A DNA stretch of 64,000 nt, from NCBI RefSeq assembly GCF_040676615.1, contig NZ_JBFAPI010000010.1, forward strand, positions 186,001-250,000, written 5' to 3'. Shown here piece by piece: positions 23,697-31,682 of the stretch. A model generated the notes under the pieces. The model did not search any database and was not told where the DNA came from. It saw nothing but the letters and a program-made list of their open reading frames with translations. The position numbers and the translations under genes were made by a program. The DNA comes from Asanoa sp040676615. Its GTDB lineage: Bacteria; Actinomycetota; Actinomycetes; Mycobacteriales; Micromonosporaceae. Each line of letters opens with the position of its first letter. Positions within the stretch are counted from its first letter, which is position 1.

Positions 23697-26600
23697 CTAG
23701 TCGCCGTCTGCCGCTCGCGTCGCCACCTCGAGCGTCGTGCGGTCGGTGACCGGCTCGAACAACGCGAGTTGCGCCGTGCTGCGGCGACGTGCTCCCTTGA
23801 CCGGCGCGATCCGGCGGGCGGCCGCGTACATGTCGATCGCACGCGGCAGCCGGTAGGCCTCGCCGCAGAGTTCCAACCCCGTGAAGGCCAGCCCCGCTGC
23901 GTCATACACGGAGTATTCCCGGGGTGCCCGGTCCAGCCGCAGCCACGCCTCGGTGCAGGCGGCATGGAAGGCGGTCGTGGCCCGCCTGAGGTCGCCGAGA
24001 CGGAAGTGGACGACGCCCTCGACCGTCCGGGCGGCCAACGCCATGAGCCCGGGCGGTTGCTGGGCGGCGGTCTCGATGGCGGCTGCGGCGTTCGCCACCT
24101 GACCGTCGAGCAGGTAGGCAAGAGCCAAGGTGACGTTGGCGTTGCGGGACAGCGCTTGATGCCCGGTCCGGATGGCGATCTCGGCCGCCTCGACAGCGCA
24201 GGGTAGGGCGTTGTCGATCTTCTTGCTGTCGCAGTGCAGCGCGGCCAGCCCGTCGAGGAGCCGCCCTGTCAGCAGCAGGTCGCCGGCGTTCCGCGCGACA
24301 TCCAGGCCGTCTTCCAGCACCTTCAGTGCGTGACCCGTGCCGAGTTGTCCGAGCAGCCAGCCCTCGTTGAGGCACAACAGGGCAGTCACTTCCGCCAGTC
24401 CGTCGTCACCGACCGTTGGCAACCACCGCCGGACCTGGCTGAACTCGCGGCCGGCGCCGGCGAAGTCGCCCATCCGGGCGAGGCACGCCCCGCGCCCGAT
24501 GCGCGCCATGGCGGCCTCGTAATGCATCGTCTTTGTCCGGCACTTGCGGGCGCTCTCGTCGTACAGCGCGGCCGCCGACACCAGATCGCCGTTATCCTGC
24601 TGAAGGTCGGCGAGTTGGATGCCGAACCTGATCCGGTCGTTGGGCGCCTTCGCTATCCACGGATCGGACAGCACCTCGTGCAGGCGGGCGGTCCATCGGC
24701 CTGTGTGGTCCGCCTCGCCGGACAGTGCGGAGACCAGGTAGGACATGTTCGTTGCGCGTGACCGGGTGCGCTTCTCTATCTTCGCATCGACCTCCTCGCG
24801 CCATCGGATCAGCACGCCGCTCTGGCCCCAGCGGGTCAGGTAGTCGTCGTCGATCGACTCCATGAGCTCGACCGCGACGGCGTAGTCGCCTGCCGCGATG
24901 AGCAGCTCGATCTGGTTGAGGTGCGGCTGGAGGTCGTCAGGTCCGCGCACGTCCAGCGCCTGGCCCAGCAACGCGTAATAGTCGGCCGCCCGCCGGCGCA
25001 ACACGGGCAGTGCGAACACAGGCTCGACGCTCCGCCAGTCGTCGGCTCGGCCAGCCGGAATGGCCTCCAGCACGCACCGCGCGTCGGGGTTGGGCGGCAG
25101 GAAGTAGCGGTCGCCGTCGCGCCGGACGAGGTGGCGGACGGCGAGGGTCTCGAGCACCGGTGCGCTGTCCAGGCCTGGCACGTACGGGGCGAGAAGGTGA
25201 TCCACCGCCGCGGGCCGCACCGGACGGCCATACACCGCGAGCGCCTGGATGACCCGGCGATCCGTGCGTCCGAGCCGTGCCAGCACCGCGTCGATGAGCA
25301 GCGGGAACGGCTCCCGCATACCGTCGTCGCGCCGCGCGGCGATCTCCTGGAACATGCCGGCCAGGGTGAGGTCCGGGTCGGACCGCAGCAGACAGTAGGT
25401 CAATTCGAGGAAGCGGGGGTTGCCGTCGCTGATGACACCGAGGAGGTCGAGATCCTTCTCGGGCATGTCACCGATGACCAGCAGCCGGTCCGCGTCGAGC
25501 TCCGTCAGGAATGGCACGGTGTGTGGCGTGGGCAGGCCGCTGAGGTCGCACACCTCGACCCGGTCGCCGAACGTGCGGCGGAGCGCGGCCGCGCGGTCGC
25601 GTCCGACAACCATCAGGATGCGGACCTGATGTCCTGGTCGCGTCACCAACTCGGTCACGATGGCGCGCAGGTCACGGTCGCGTACCTGGCCACGCTCGTC
25701 GAGGATGCCGTCGGCGTCGTCGATCGCCACGATGGCCGGTGTCTGGTCGAGCGCGCGTAACACCGCGTCCAGCCGGTCCCGCCAGGGCAACTTCTGGCGC
25801 AGCACGCGGCGCACGTTGATGTGGTCAGGCGCCAGCCGGGCCAGATCGTCGAGGAACGCCGCCGCGGACACCTGCCTGTATCCGCGCACGGCGAGGTAGA
25901 CGAAGCCGGCAGCTGGCGCGGTGAACTGCTGGTCCGCGAGCTTGCGCCGATATTCGCGGAGGAAGGCCGTCTTACCGGTGCCGCCGTCGCCGGTGATCAG
26001 GCCCAGTCGGACGGCCGGTCGGTGCAGCGCCTCGTCCAGTGCCGTCATCGCCGGAATCCGGTCCTGAAACTCGATCTCCGGCAGGTCGGGCATCTCGTTG
26101 ACGAACTCGATGGCGGCGTGGCGTCGGACCGGGCTGTCCTGGCCACCCTCGCGCTGCCAGTCGGCGCGGACCCGTTGGTGGAGACGCGACTGGGCGCCCA
26201 GCGGGTCCGCTGCCCGTCGCCTTTCCTCCCGAGCTCGGGCAGCTGCCTCGTGGGCCGCGACCGTGTGGCGGCCGTCGCGTGGATCATCTGCTCCCGCCAG
26301 GTACGGGCGGGCGCCGTATTCGGGGCCGGACTCCTCGACGAGCGCTGCCTGCAGCTGCGCCCATGCGTCCGGTTCGGTCGCGAAGTTGATCCGCGGTAGT
26401 TCGATGATCCCTACCGGCACACCGGGGTTTTTGGTCATCTGTGCCACGATCAGCCGCACGCGCTGTCGGCGCCGGTTCAGGTGATGGGCGTAGAGGATCT
26501 CCCGACGCACCCACTCCTTCTCCGCGACCGCGTCGGTCAGCACGACGATCATGACGTCAGCGCTGCTGATCGCCGCCTCGATGGAGCGGTCGAAGCCCTG

Positions 26601-26747
26601 ATCGCGCCGGAATCGGGCGTCGTAGGTCGCCGAGAAGCGCGGCGAGCGGGACAGCTCCTCGGCGAAGCGCTTCGCGTGCACGAGGCCGTCCTGGCGCGCG
26701 TAGGAAATGAAGATGTTGAGATGGTCGCGGGCTCTACCGTCGTCCAC
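23697..26747 (-). CDS. TIR-NTPase-TPR protein (STAND-type, candidate antiviral sensor)
   Basis: The likely start is the GTG at 26747, seven bases after GGGAGG; a TTG at 26804 extends it without a ribosome site. The 1,016-residue protein opens with a TIR domain (about 9-125: NIFISYARQDG, then SADVMIVVLTDAVAEKEWVR with Glu83 of WVRRE at the position of the NADase glutamate). An STAND-like ATPase follows (Walker A GDGGTGKT near 253-260, Walker B AIVAIDDADG near 338), with a winged-helix-like segment (LARLGRTDRRVIQALAVYG). The C-terminal 450 residues are helical TPR-like repeats. This order is that of bacterial NLR-like immune proteins: repeats sense, the ATPase oligomerises, the TIR cleaves NAD+. 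It stands alone, without a clear operon. Confidence 0.88.
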   Translation of the reverse strand: MDDGRARDHLNIFISYARQDGLVHAKRFAEELSRSPRFSATYDARFRRDQGFDRSIEAAISSADVMIVVLTDAVAEKEWVRREILYAHHLNRRRQRVRLIVAQMTKNPGVPVGIIELPRINFATEPDAWAQLQAALVEESGPEYGARPYLAGADDPRDGRHTVAAHEAAARAREERRRAADPLGAQSRLHQRVRADWQREGGQDSPVRRHAAIEFVNEMPDLPEIEFQDRIPAMTALDEALHRPAVRLGLITGDGGTGKTAFLREYRRKLADQQFTAPAAGFVYLAVRGYRQVSAAAFLDDLARLAPDHINVRRVLRQKLPWRDRLDAVLRALDQTPAIVAIDDADGILDERGQVRDRDLRAIVTELVTRPGHQVRILMVVGRDRAAALRRTFGDRVEVCDLSGLPTPHTVPFLTELDADRLLVIGDMPEKDLDLLGVISDGNPRFLELTYCLLRSDPDLTLAGMFQEIAARRDDGMREPFPLLIDAVLARLGRTDRRVIQALAVYGRPVRPAAVDHLLAPYVPGLDSAPVLETLAVRHLVRRDGDRYFLPPNPDARCVLEAIPAGRADDWRSVEPVFALPVLRRRAADYYALLGQALDVRGPDDLQPHLNQIELLIAAGDYAVAVELMESIDDDYLTRWGQSGVLIRWREEVDAKIEKRTRSRATNMSYLVSALSGEADHTGRWTARLHEVLSDPWIAKAPNDRIRFGIQLADLQQDNGDLVSAAALYDESARKCRTKTMHYEAAMARIGRGACLARMGDFAGAGREFSQVRRWLPTVGDDGLAEVTALLCLNEGWLLGQLGTGHALKVLEDGLDVARNAGDLLLTGRLLDGLAALHCDSKKIDNALPCAVEAAEIAIRTGHQALSRNANVTLALAYLLDGQVANAAAAIETAAQQPPGLMALAARTVEGVVHFRLGDLRRATTAFHAACTEAWLRLDRAPREYSVYDAAGLAFTGLELCGEAYRLPRAIDMYAAARRIAPVKGARRRSTAQLALFEPVTDRTTLEVATRAADGD

Positions 26748-26831
26748 CGCTGCCTCCCGGCGCTGACTGCATGCAGTTTCCTGGCAGAGCGGTGGCAGGG
26801 TCAAGACAGACAGTGACGGGACGCGTACGGC

Positions 26832-26862
26832 TTGCCTTGACGTCGGTGGGAAGGTCTAGCGT
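26832..26862 (+). promoter_or_regulatory. MerR-type promoter with 19-bp spacer and dyad
   Basis: TTGCCT (26832-26837) and TAGCGT (26857-26862) are separated by 19 bases, the over-long spacing typical of MerR-activated promoters. A CCTT-N12-AAGG dyad (26835-26854) fills the spacer. Transcription would start within a few bases of the merR-like ATG at 26870, so the mRNA may be leaderless. Confidence 0.75.
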
Positions 26863-26869
26863 CGGTCGC

Positions 26870-27253
26870 ATGCTGATCGGGGAGCTGGCCGAGGCGGCCG
26901 GCACGAGCACCCGGGCGTTGCGTTACTACGAGACGCACGGGTTGTTGCGGGCCGGGCGGTCGGCCAACGGCTACCGCGTCTACGACGACGCGGAGCTGCG
27001 GGTGGTGCGGGAGATCCGGGCGTTGCTCGGCATCGGGTTCGGGATCGACGACATCAAGCCGTTCGTCGCCTGCCTGCGGGCGGGGCACCCGTCCGGTGAC
27101 GTGTGCCCGGATTCGGTGGCCGTGCTCCGGCGCAAGATCGCCGAGGTCGACGCCGGGATCGATCGGATGGTCGAGGTGCGCGACCGGCTCCGGAGTCAGC
27201 TGACCATCGCCATCGAGAGCCGGGAGACCTCATGCTCCAGCAAGACCTGCTAG
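26870..27253 (+). CDS. MerR-family regulator coupled to a thioredoxin
   Basis: A 127-residue MerR protein: winged helix IGELAEAAGTSTRALRYYET at residues 3-22, NGYRVYDDAELRVVREIRAL, then a dimerisation helix (KIAEVDAGIDRMVEVRDRL). Cysteines at CLRAG, DVCPD and the C-terminal CSSKTC are suitable for metal or redox sensing. The start sits just after a MerR-type promoter, implying autoregulation, and no separate ribosome site is needed if the message is leaderless. The gene overlaps the thioredoxin gene by 22 bases, so a thiol-redox signal is a reasonable guess for its effector. Confidence 0.9.
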   Translation: MLIGELAEAAGTSTRALRYYETHGLLRAGRSANGYRVYDDAELRVVREIRALLGIGFGIDDIKPFVACLRAGHPSGDVCPDSVAVLRRKIAEVDAGIDRMVEVRDRLRSQLTIAIESRETSCSSKTC

Positions 27254-27564
27254 TCACCGTCACCGACGAGACGTTCGCCGCGCGGGTGCTCGGCGCCCCG
27301 TTGCCGGTCGTCGTCGACGTCTGGGCCGAATGGTGCCCACCCTGCCATGCGATCTCCACGAGCCTGGCCGAGCTGGCCGTCGAGCTCGACGGGAAGATGA
27401 CCGTGGCCACCCTCGACGCCGACGAGAACCCGCAGACCTGCCGGGCCTACCAGGTGCGGTCGCTGCCCACGTTGCTGATCTTCAAGGCCGGCGAGCTGGT
27501 CAGCGCGACCGTCGGTGCCCGGCCGAAGTCAGCGTTGCGCTCGCTGCTGGCCGGGCACCTCTGA
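27232..27564 (+). CDS. Thioredoxin
   Basis: A 110-residue single-domain thioredoxin with the active site WAEWCPPCHA (CPPC rather than the standard CGPC), cis-proline segment VRSLPTLLIFKAGELV, and closing GARPKSALRSLL. It lacks a signal peptide, so it acts in the cytoplasm. The ATG at 27232 lies inside the end of the MerR gene with CGGGAGA upstream. CPPC is the redox motif of TlpA/TrxP-like and some archaeal thioredoxins and could shift its reduction potential. Confidence 0.92.
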   Translation: MLQQDLLVTVTDETFAARVLGAPLPVVVDVWAEWCPPCHAISTSLAELAVELDGKMTVATLDADENPQTCRAYQVRSLPTLLIFKAGELVSATVGARPKSALRSLLAGHL

Positions 27565-27568
27565 CCGT

Positions 27569-28414
27569 CTAGCGCCAGTCGTCGATCGCCTCCACGGCCA
27601 GCCGGGCGAACAGCTCGGCATCGTCGCGATCGACCTGCCACTGCTCCCACGGGCGCAGCGTCAGCACCGTCACCACGTCGCCGACCCGGACGACCACGAT
27701 CCGGTGGTTCGACGGGCTGTTGTTCGCCCGGTCCGGCGGGATCGACATCGCCTCCACGATGTGCACGGCGTCGTCGCCATAGCGCGGTTTCCGATCCGTC
27801 GTGATCGTGTAGGTGATGTCGCCTTCGGCGGCCTTCCCGCACGTGGCCAACTCGGTGCGCAACCGGCGCATGACCACGGCCGCGCCGCCCGCGCGATACG
27901 CGGAGATCGTCTCCGTGACGGACCCCTCCGGCGTCGACCCGGCCGGTGCGTCCTGGGCCTGGTAGTAGGTCTGCCTGGACCGGCGGACCGTCATCGCGTC
28001 GTCCGCGGCCAGCGGATCGTCACAGAGCGCGGGCACCTGCTCGTCGCGTGGCGGTGACTGGACACCGATCTCGTCGCGGCGCATGTCCCGCGGCACGACG
28101 AGGAACGCGCGGTCGGGGATGGTCGTGATCGACGGCTGCGCCGACGTCACCGAAGGAGGCGGCGTCGGGACCGGGGACGGGGCCGCGGTGGCGCTGGGCG
28201 ACGGCGTGTTCGTCGGCCCGGGTGGCGGCGGCCCGGGCCGGCCGAAGGCCGCGACCCCGGTCGCGACCAGGGCGACGACGACGGCACCGGTCATGACGGC
28301 CAGCCGGCGGAGGGCCCGCTGGTCCGCGGCGCGGCGGACGGCGGCCGCGGACGCCAGCCAGGAACCGTCCACATCGGAGATGAGCTGCGCCCATCCGTCC
28401 TCGACGTCACGCAT
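27569..28414 (-). CDS. Membrane-anchored partner of an ECF sigma factor
   Basis: A 281-residue protein. The cytoplasmic N-terminus (1-38) begins MRDVEDGWAQLI. One membrane span follows (AVMTGAVVVALVATGVAAFG, about 39-58), then a Pro/Thr/Ser-rich linker and an extracytoplasmic domain of about 180 residues with two or three cysteines (ALCDDPL, LATCGKAAEGD). The gene overlaps the upstream sigma factor gene by eight bases. The layout fits an anti-sigma or sensor partner, although no classic zinc-binding anti-sigma motif is present. The external domain resembles PknH-type sensor domains in general form only. Confidence 0.65.
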   Translation of the reverse strand: MRDVEDGWAQLISDVDGSWLASAAAVRRAADQRALRRLAVMTGAVVVALVATGVAAFGRPGPPPPGPTNTPSPSATAAPSPVPTPPPSVTSAQPSITTIPDRAFLVVPRDMRRDEIGVQSPPRDEQVPALCDDPLAADDAMTVRRSRQTYYQAQDAPAGSTPEGSVTETISAYRAGGAAVVMRRLRTELATCGKAAEGDITYTITTDRKPRYGDDAVHIVEAMSIPPDRANNSPSNHRIVVVRVGDVVTVLTLRPWEQWQVDRDDAELFARLAVEAIDDWR

Positions 28415-28943
28415 CGCGTACCTCCAGCTTGGTCGCGGTCTCGGTGAGCTGGGCCGCGAGCCGTTGCCGGCCCCGGGACAGCCAGGACTTGACGGTGTTG
28501 GGGGAGACGCCGGTCTCGGTGGCGATCGCCTCGACGGACTGGTCGCACAGGTAGTGCAGGGCGAGCACCTTCCGTTGGTTGGCCGGCAGGGCCCGCAGTG
28601 CCTCGATCAGCACCACGGTGTTCTCGCTCGGTGGTGGCGCGTTCGGTGGCGGCCCGCTGTGCCGCAGCAGCGCGCCGAGCCGGCCGAGCCGGCGCCAGCG
28701 GTCCCGGGCCAGCCGGCCGATCACCAGCCGGACCCAGGCCTCCGGCGCCGGATGTGCCGCCACTGTCTCCCAGCGGCGCCACGCTCGGGCGTATGCCTCC
28801 TGCACCGCGTCCTGTGCCTCGGTGCGATCGCCGACGACGGCGACCGCGTAGCGCAGCGTGCGTACGGACGTGGTGCGGTAGAACTCGTCGAAACTCGGTG
28901 CGTCCCGCACTCGATCTCTCCTCCCCGCTTGTGCCTCGTTCAC
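28407..28943 (-). CDS. ECF sigma factor, SigE-type
   Basis: A 178-residue sigma-70 family factor. Region 2 (about 17-85) has FDEFYRTTSVRTLRYAVAVV, DAVQEAYARAWRRWE and AWVRLVIGRLARDRW. Region 4 (about 108-165) has LRALPANQRKVLALHYLCDQ and VSPNTVKSWLSRGRQRL. It directs RNA polymerase to an unknown set of promoters and is co-transcribed with a membrane partner that probably controls its activity. The divergent neighbour is a ribosomal protection gene. Confidence 0.93.
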   Translation of the reverse strand: MNEAQAGRRDRVRDAPSFDEFYRTTSVRTLRYAVAVVGDRTEAQDAVQEAYARAWRRWETVAAHPAPEAWVRLVIGRLARDRWRRLGRLGALLRHSGPPPNAPPPSENTVVLIEALRALPANQRKVLALHYLCDQSVEAIATETGVSPNTVKSWLSRGRQRLAAQLTETATKLEVRDA

Positions 28944-29055
28944 GGCCCGGGGGCGGTACCGGTTGCGGCCGGTGACTGTCGGGTGTTAAACCGTTTGCGT
29001 CCGGGAGCCCGCACCTGGTGAGGTGGCAGGACCGCGACAAGAAGGGATTTCCGAG

Positions 29056-29163
29056 ATGCGTGCAGCTCGCGTGTTCGTTCCGTTGGCCATCACCGCCTAC
29101 GCAGAGGACACCTCGCTTGCGCACGCTCAACCTCGGGATCCTGGCACATGTCGACGCCGGTAA
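29056..29163 (+). CDS. Possible 35-codon leader peptide upstream of the ribosomal protection gene
   Basis: An ATG at 29056, nine bases after AAGGGA, opens a 35-codon frame (MRAARVFVPLAITAY at its start). It ends at the TAA at 29161, 47 bases inside the following gene, which starts in another frame at 29117. Leader peptides of this size precede several tetracycline-resistance genes and other drug-inducible genes. Here coupling or attenuation by a stalled ribosome is only inferred. Confidence 0.35.
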   Translation: MRAARVFVPLAITAYAEDTSLAHAQPRDPGTCRRR

Positions 29164-31087
29164 GACCAGCCTGACCGAGCGGATCCTGCACACCGCCGGC
29201 GTCATCGACGAGATCGGCAGCGTCGACGACGGCAGCACGCGGACCGACTCGCTCGCCCTCGAACGGCAGCGCGGCATCACGATCAAGTCCGCCGTGGTCT
29301 CGTTCCCGCTCGACGGCGTCACCGTCAACCTGATCGACACACCCGGACACCCCGACTTCATCGCCGAGGTGGAGCGGGTGCTCGCCGTGCTCGACGGGGT
29401 CGTCCTGGTCGTCTCCGCCGTCGAGGGCGTCCAGCCGCAGACCCGGGTGCTGACCCGCGCGCTGCGCCGGCTCGGCATCCCGCTGCTGGTCTTCGTCAAC
29501 AAGGTCGACCGCCGCGGTGCGCGTCCGGCGGCGCTGCTCGGCGACCTGGCCAGCCGGCTCGAGCTGCGCCCGCAGCCGATGGGCACCGTCGAGGCCGCCG
29601 GCAGCCACGCGGCCGCGTTCGTGCCGAGCGCCGGGAGCCCGCCGGGCCTGGTCGACCTGCTCGCCACCCGCTGCGACGAGCTGCTCGCCGCGTTCGTCGC
29701 CGACGGCCGGGTCGCCGAGGGCCGGCTCCGCGCCGAACTCGCCGCACAGACCGCACGATCCTGGGTGCACCCGGTGTACGCCGGTTCGGCGATCACCGGC
29801 ACCGGCGTACCCGAGCTGATGTCGGGGATCCGGGACCTGCTGCCGGCAGCATCGGGCGACCCGGCGGCCGCGCCGTCCGGCACGGTGTTCAAGGTGGAGC
29901 GGGGCGCGGGCGGCGAGAAGCTGGCCTACGTGCGGATGTTCGACGGCACGCTCGCCGTTCGGGACCGGGTGCCGCTGCGCAACGCGCGGGGCGCGACCGA
30001 CGCGAAGATCACCGGAATCGGCGTGTTCGAGGCCGGCGCGCTGGTCGAGCGCCCCGCGGTGCCGGCCGGCCGGATCGCCGTGCTCCGCGGCCTGGCCGAG
30101 GTGCGGATCGGCGACACGATCGGCACGCCGCGCCCCGGCGCCGGGCGGCATTTCGCGCCGCCGTCACTGGAGACCGTGGTGGTGCCGGACCGGCCCGGTC
30201 GCGGCGGGGCCCTGCATGCCGCGCTCACCCAACTCGCCGAGCAGGACCCGCTGATCGACCTGCGCCGCGACGACGTGCGCGACGAGACCTCGGTGTCGCT
30301 CTACGGCGAGGTGCAGAAAGAGGTCATCCAGGCCACCCTGGCACAGGAGTACGGGCTCGCCGTGGAGTTCCGCCCGTCGACGACGATCTGCGTGGAACGG
30401 GTGACGGGCACCGGTGAGGCGCTCGAGCGGATCGGCGAGGGGCCGTTCCTGGCCACCGTCGGCCTGCGCGTCGAGCCGGGCCGGCCCGGCTCGGGGTTGG
30501 CGTTCCGGCTCGCGGTCGAGTTGGGCTCGATGCCGCCGGCGTTCTTCGCCGCGGTCGAGGAGACGGTGCACGGCGTGCTCGCCGAGGGGCTGCACGGATG
30601 GCAGGTGGTCGACGCCGTGGTGACGATGACGCATTCCGGCTACTGGGCAAGGCAGAGCCACGCGCACGGCACGTTCGACAAGAGCATGTCGAGCACGGCC
30701 GGCGACTTCCGCAACCTGACGCCGCTGGTGCTGATGACCGCGCTGCGCCGGGCCGGCACCGTGGTCGAGGAGCCGGTGCACCGGTTCCGCCTCGACCTGC
30801 CCGCCGACCTGCTCGGTGCGGTGTTGCCGGTGCTGGCCAAGCTCGGCGCGGTGCCCACCGGCACGGTCACCGACGGGCCGGCCGCGGTGGTCGAGGGTGA
30901 CGTGCCGGTCGCGCGGGTGCACGACCTGGAGACCCGGCTGCCGTCCCTGACCCGGGGCGAGGGCGTGCTGGAGAGCGCCTTCGACCACTACCGCCCGGCC
31001 GGCCACCCGAGGCTGGAGCGCCCGCGCACCGACCACAACCCGCTGGACCGCCGCGGATATCTCCTGCACGTGCAGCGCCGGGTCTAG
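29117..31087 (+). CDS. Tet/Otr-type ribosomal protection GTPase
   Basis: I place the start at TTG 29117, eight bases after AGAGGA, because the encoded RTLNLGILAHVDAGKTSLTE matches the N-terminus of TetM/OtrA proteins. About 656 residues. The GTPase motifs are AHVDAGKT, RGITI, DTPGH and NKVD; EF-G-like domains II to V follow, including VTMTHSGYWARQSHAHGTFD in domain IV. These proteins bind the ribosome and dislodge tetracycline, or act as translation-factor paralogues. Actinobacterial chromosomes often carry such genes without being producers. A short overlapping reading frame upstream could be a regulatory leader. The stop TAG shares a CTAG with the stop of the convergent gene. Confidence 0.88.
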   Translation: MRTLNLGILAHVDAGKTSLTERILHTAGVIDEIGSVDDGSTRTDSLALERQRGITIKSAVVSFPLDGVTVNLIDTPGHPDFIAEVERVLAVLDGVVLVVSAVEGVQPQTRVLTRALRRLGIPLLVFVNKVDRRGARPAALLGDLASRLELRPQPMGTVEAAGSHAAAFVPSAGSPPGLVDLLATRCDELLAAFVADGRVAEGRLRAELAAQTARSWVHPVYAGSAITGTGVPELMSGIRDLLPAASGDPAAAPSGTVFKVERGAGGEKLAYVRMFDGTLAVRDRVPLRNARGATDAKITGIGVFEAGALVERPAVPAGRIAVLRGLAEVRIGDTIGTPRPGAGRHFAPPSLETVVVPDRPGRGGALHAALTQLAEQDPLIDLRRDDVRDETSVSLYGEVQKEVIQATLAQEYGLAVEFRPSTTICVERVTGTGEALERIGEGPFLATVGLRVEPGRPGSGLAFRLAVELGSMPPAFFAAVEETVHGVLAEGLHGWQVVDAVVTMTHSGYWARQSHAHGTFDKSMSSTAGDFRNLTPLVLMTALRRAGTVVEEPVHRFRLDLPADLLGAVLPVLAKLGAVPTGTVTDGPAAVVEGDVPVARVHDLETRLPSLTRGEGVLESAFDHYRPAGHPRLERPRTDHNPLDRRGYLLHVQRRV

Positions 31088-31614
31088 ACCTTCTCGAGCT
31101 CCGGGGGCACCGGCAGGTTGACCTTGCGCAGCACCGTCGCGATGGCCTCCTCGACCTGGATGGCGTGGTCGACCAGGTCGGGGATGGCGTAGCCGCCGAA
31201 CAGGTCGCACGGCTTGTCGAAGGTCAGCGTCGAGTCGTCCCCCGGCTGCTCGGAGACGGTCAGCCGGACGGGGAGGTATTCGATGACCGCCGGATCGTGC
31301 TTGTAGAGACCTTCTTCGATCACCAGGTTGTCGGCCAGGTAGGTGACCGCCCGGAGTTGATGGCCGGCGAGCCGCATCACCTGGCTGGGGTCGAACGTGG
31401 AGATGTTGACCAGGCCGTCGCCAGCGGTGCGGTTGGACAGGTTCTCCAGCGCGGGCCAGCCACCGCCGCCCTTGGCCTCGGCCATCGCCGTGCCCCATGA
31501 CCAGGCCGGGACCGCGCGTTCCCACTGCTTGCGGAACTGGTCGAAGGGCCGCCCCGTGTGGATCACGAAGCGCCGGACCGGCCGTGTCACCATCGCTACG
31601 CCTTGCTCGCTCAT
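31084..31614 (-). CDS. DUF302-like protein
   Basis: A 176-residue soluble protein starting MSEQGVAMVTRPVRRFVIHT. The C-terminal half (EYLPVRLTVSEQPGDDSTLT, DKPCDLFGGYAIPDL, then a helix ATVLRKVNLPVP) follows the pattern of DUF302-type alpha/beta proteins. The N-terminal half has HTGRPFDQFRKQWERAVPAW. No catalytic motif is evident. It is separated from gnd by a hairpin, so it probably has its own transcript. Function unknown. Confidence 0.55.
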   Translation of the reverse strand: MSEQGVAMVTRPVRRFVIHTGRPFDQFRKQWERAVPAWSWGTAMAEAKGGGGWPALENLSNRTAGDGLVNISTFDPSQVMRLAGHQLRAVTYLADNLVIEEGLYKHDPAVIEYLPVRLTVSEQPGDDSTLTFDKPCDLFGGYAIPDLVDHAIQVEEAIATVLRKVNLPVPPELEKV

Positions 31615-31636
31615 GATTCTCTCGCCTCTCCCCGTC

Positions 31637-31669
31637 GCCGCGGCCCCGACTCATGAACGGGGCCGCGGC
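31637..31669 (-). terminator. Hairpin after gnd
   Basis: GCCGCGGCCCCG and CGGGGCCGCGGC form a perfect 12-base stem with a nine-base loop. It sits 14 bases past the gnd stop in the direction of gnd transcription. Confidence 0.65.
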
Positions 31670-31682
31670 TGGGAGGCGGCGC

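Noticed and set aside
29117..31087. Evidence for a tetracycline biosynthetic cluster
   Set aside because: The ribosomal protection gene stands alone; no polyketide synthase or tailoring genes are present.
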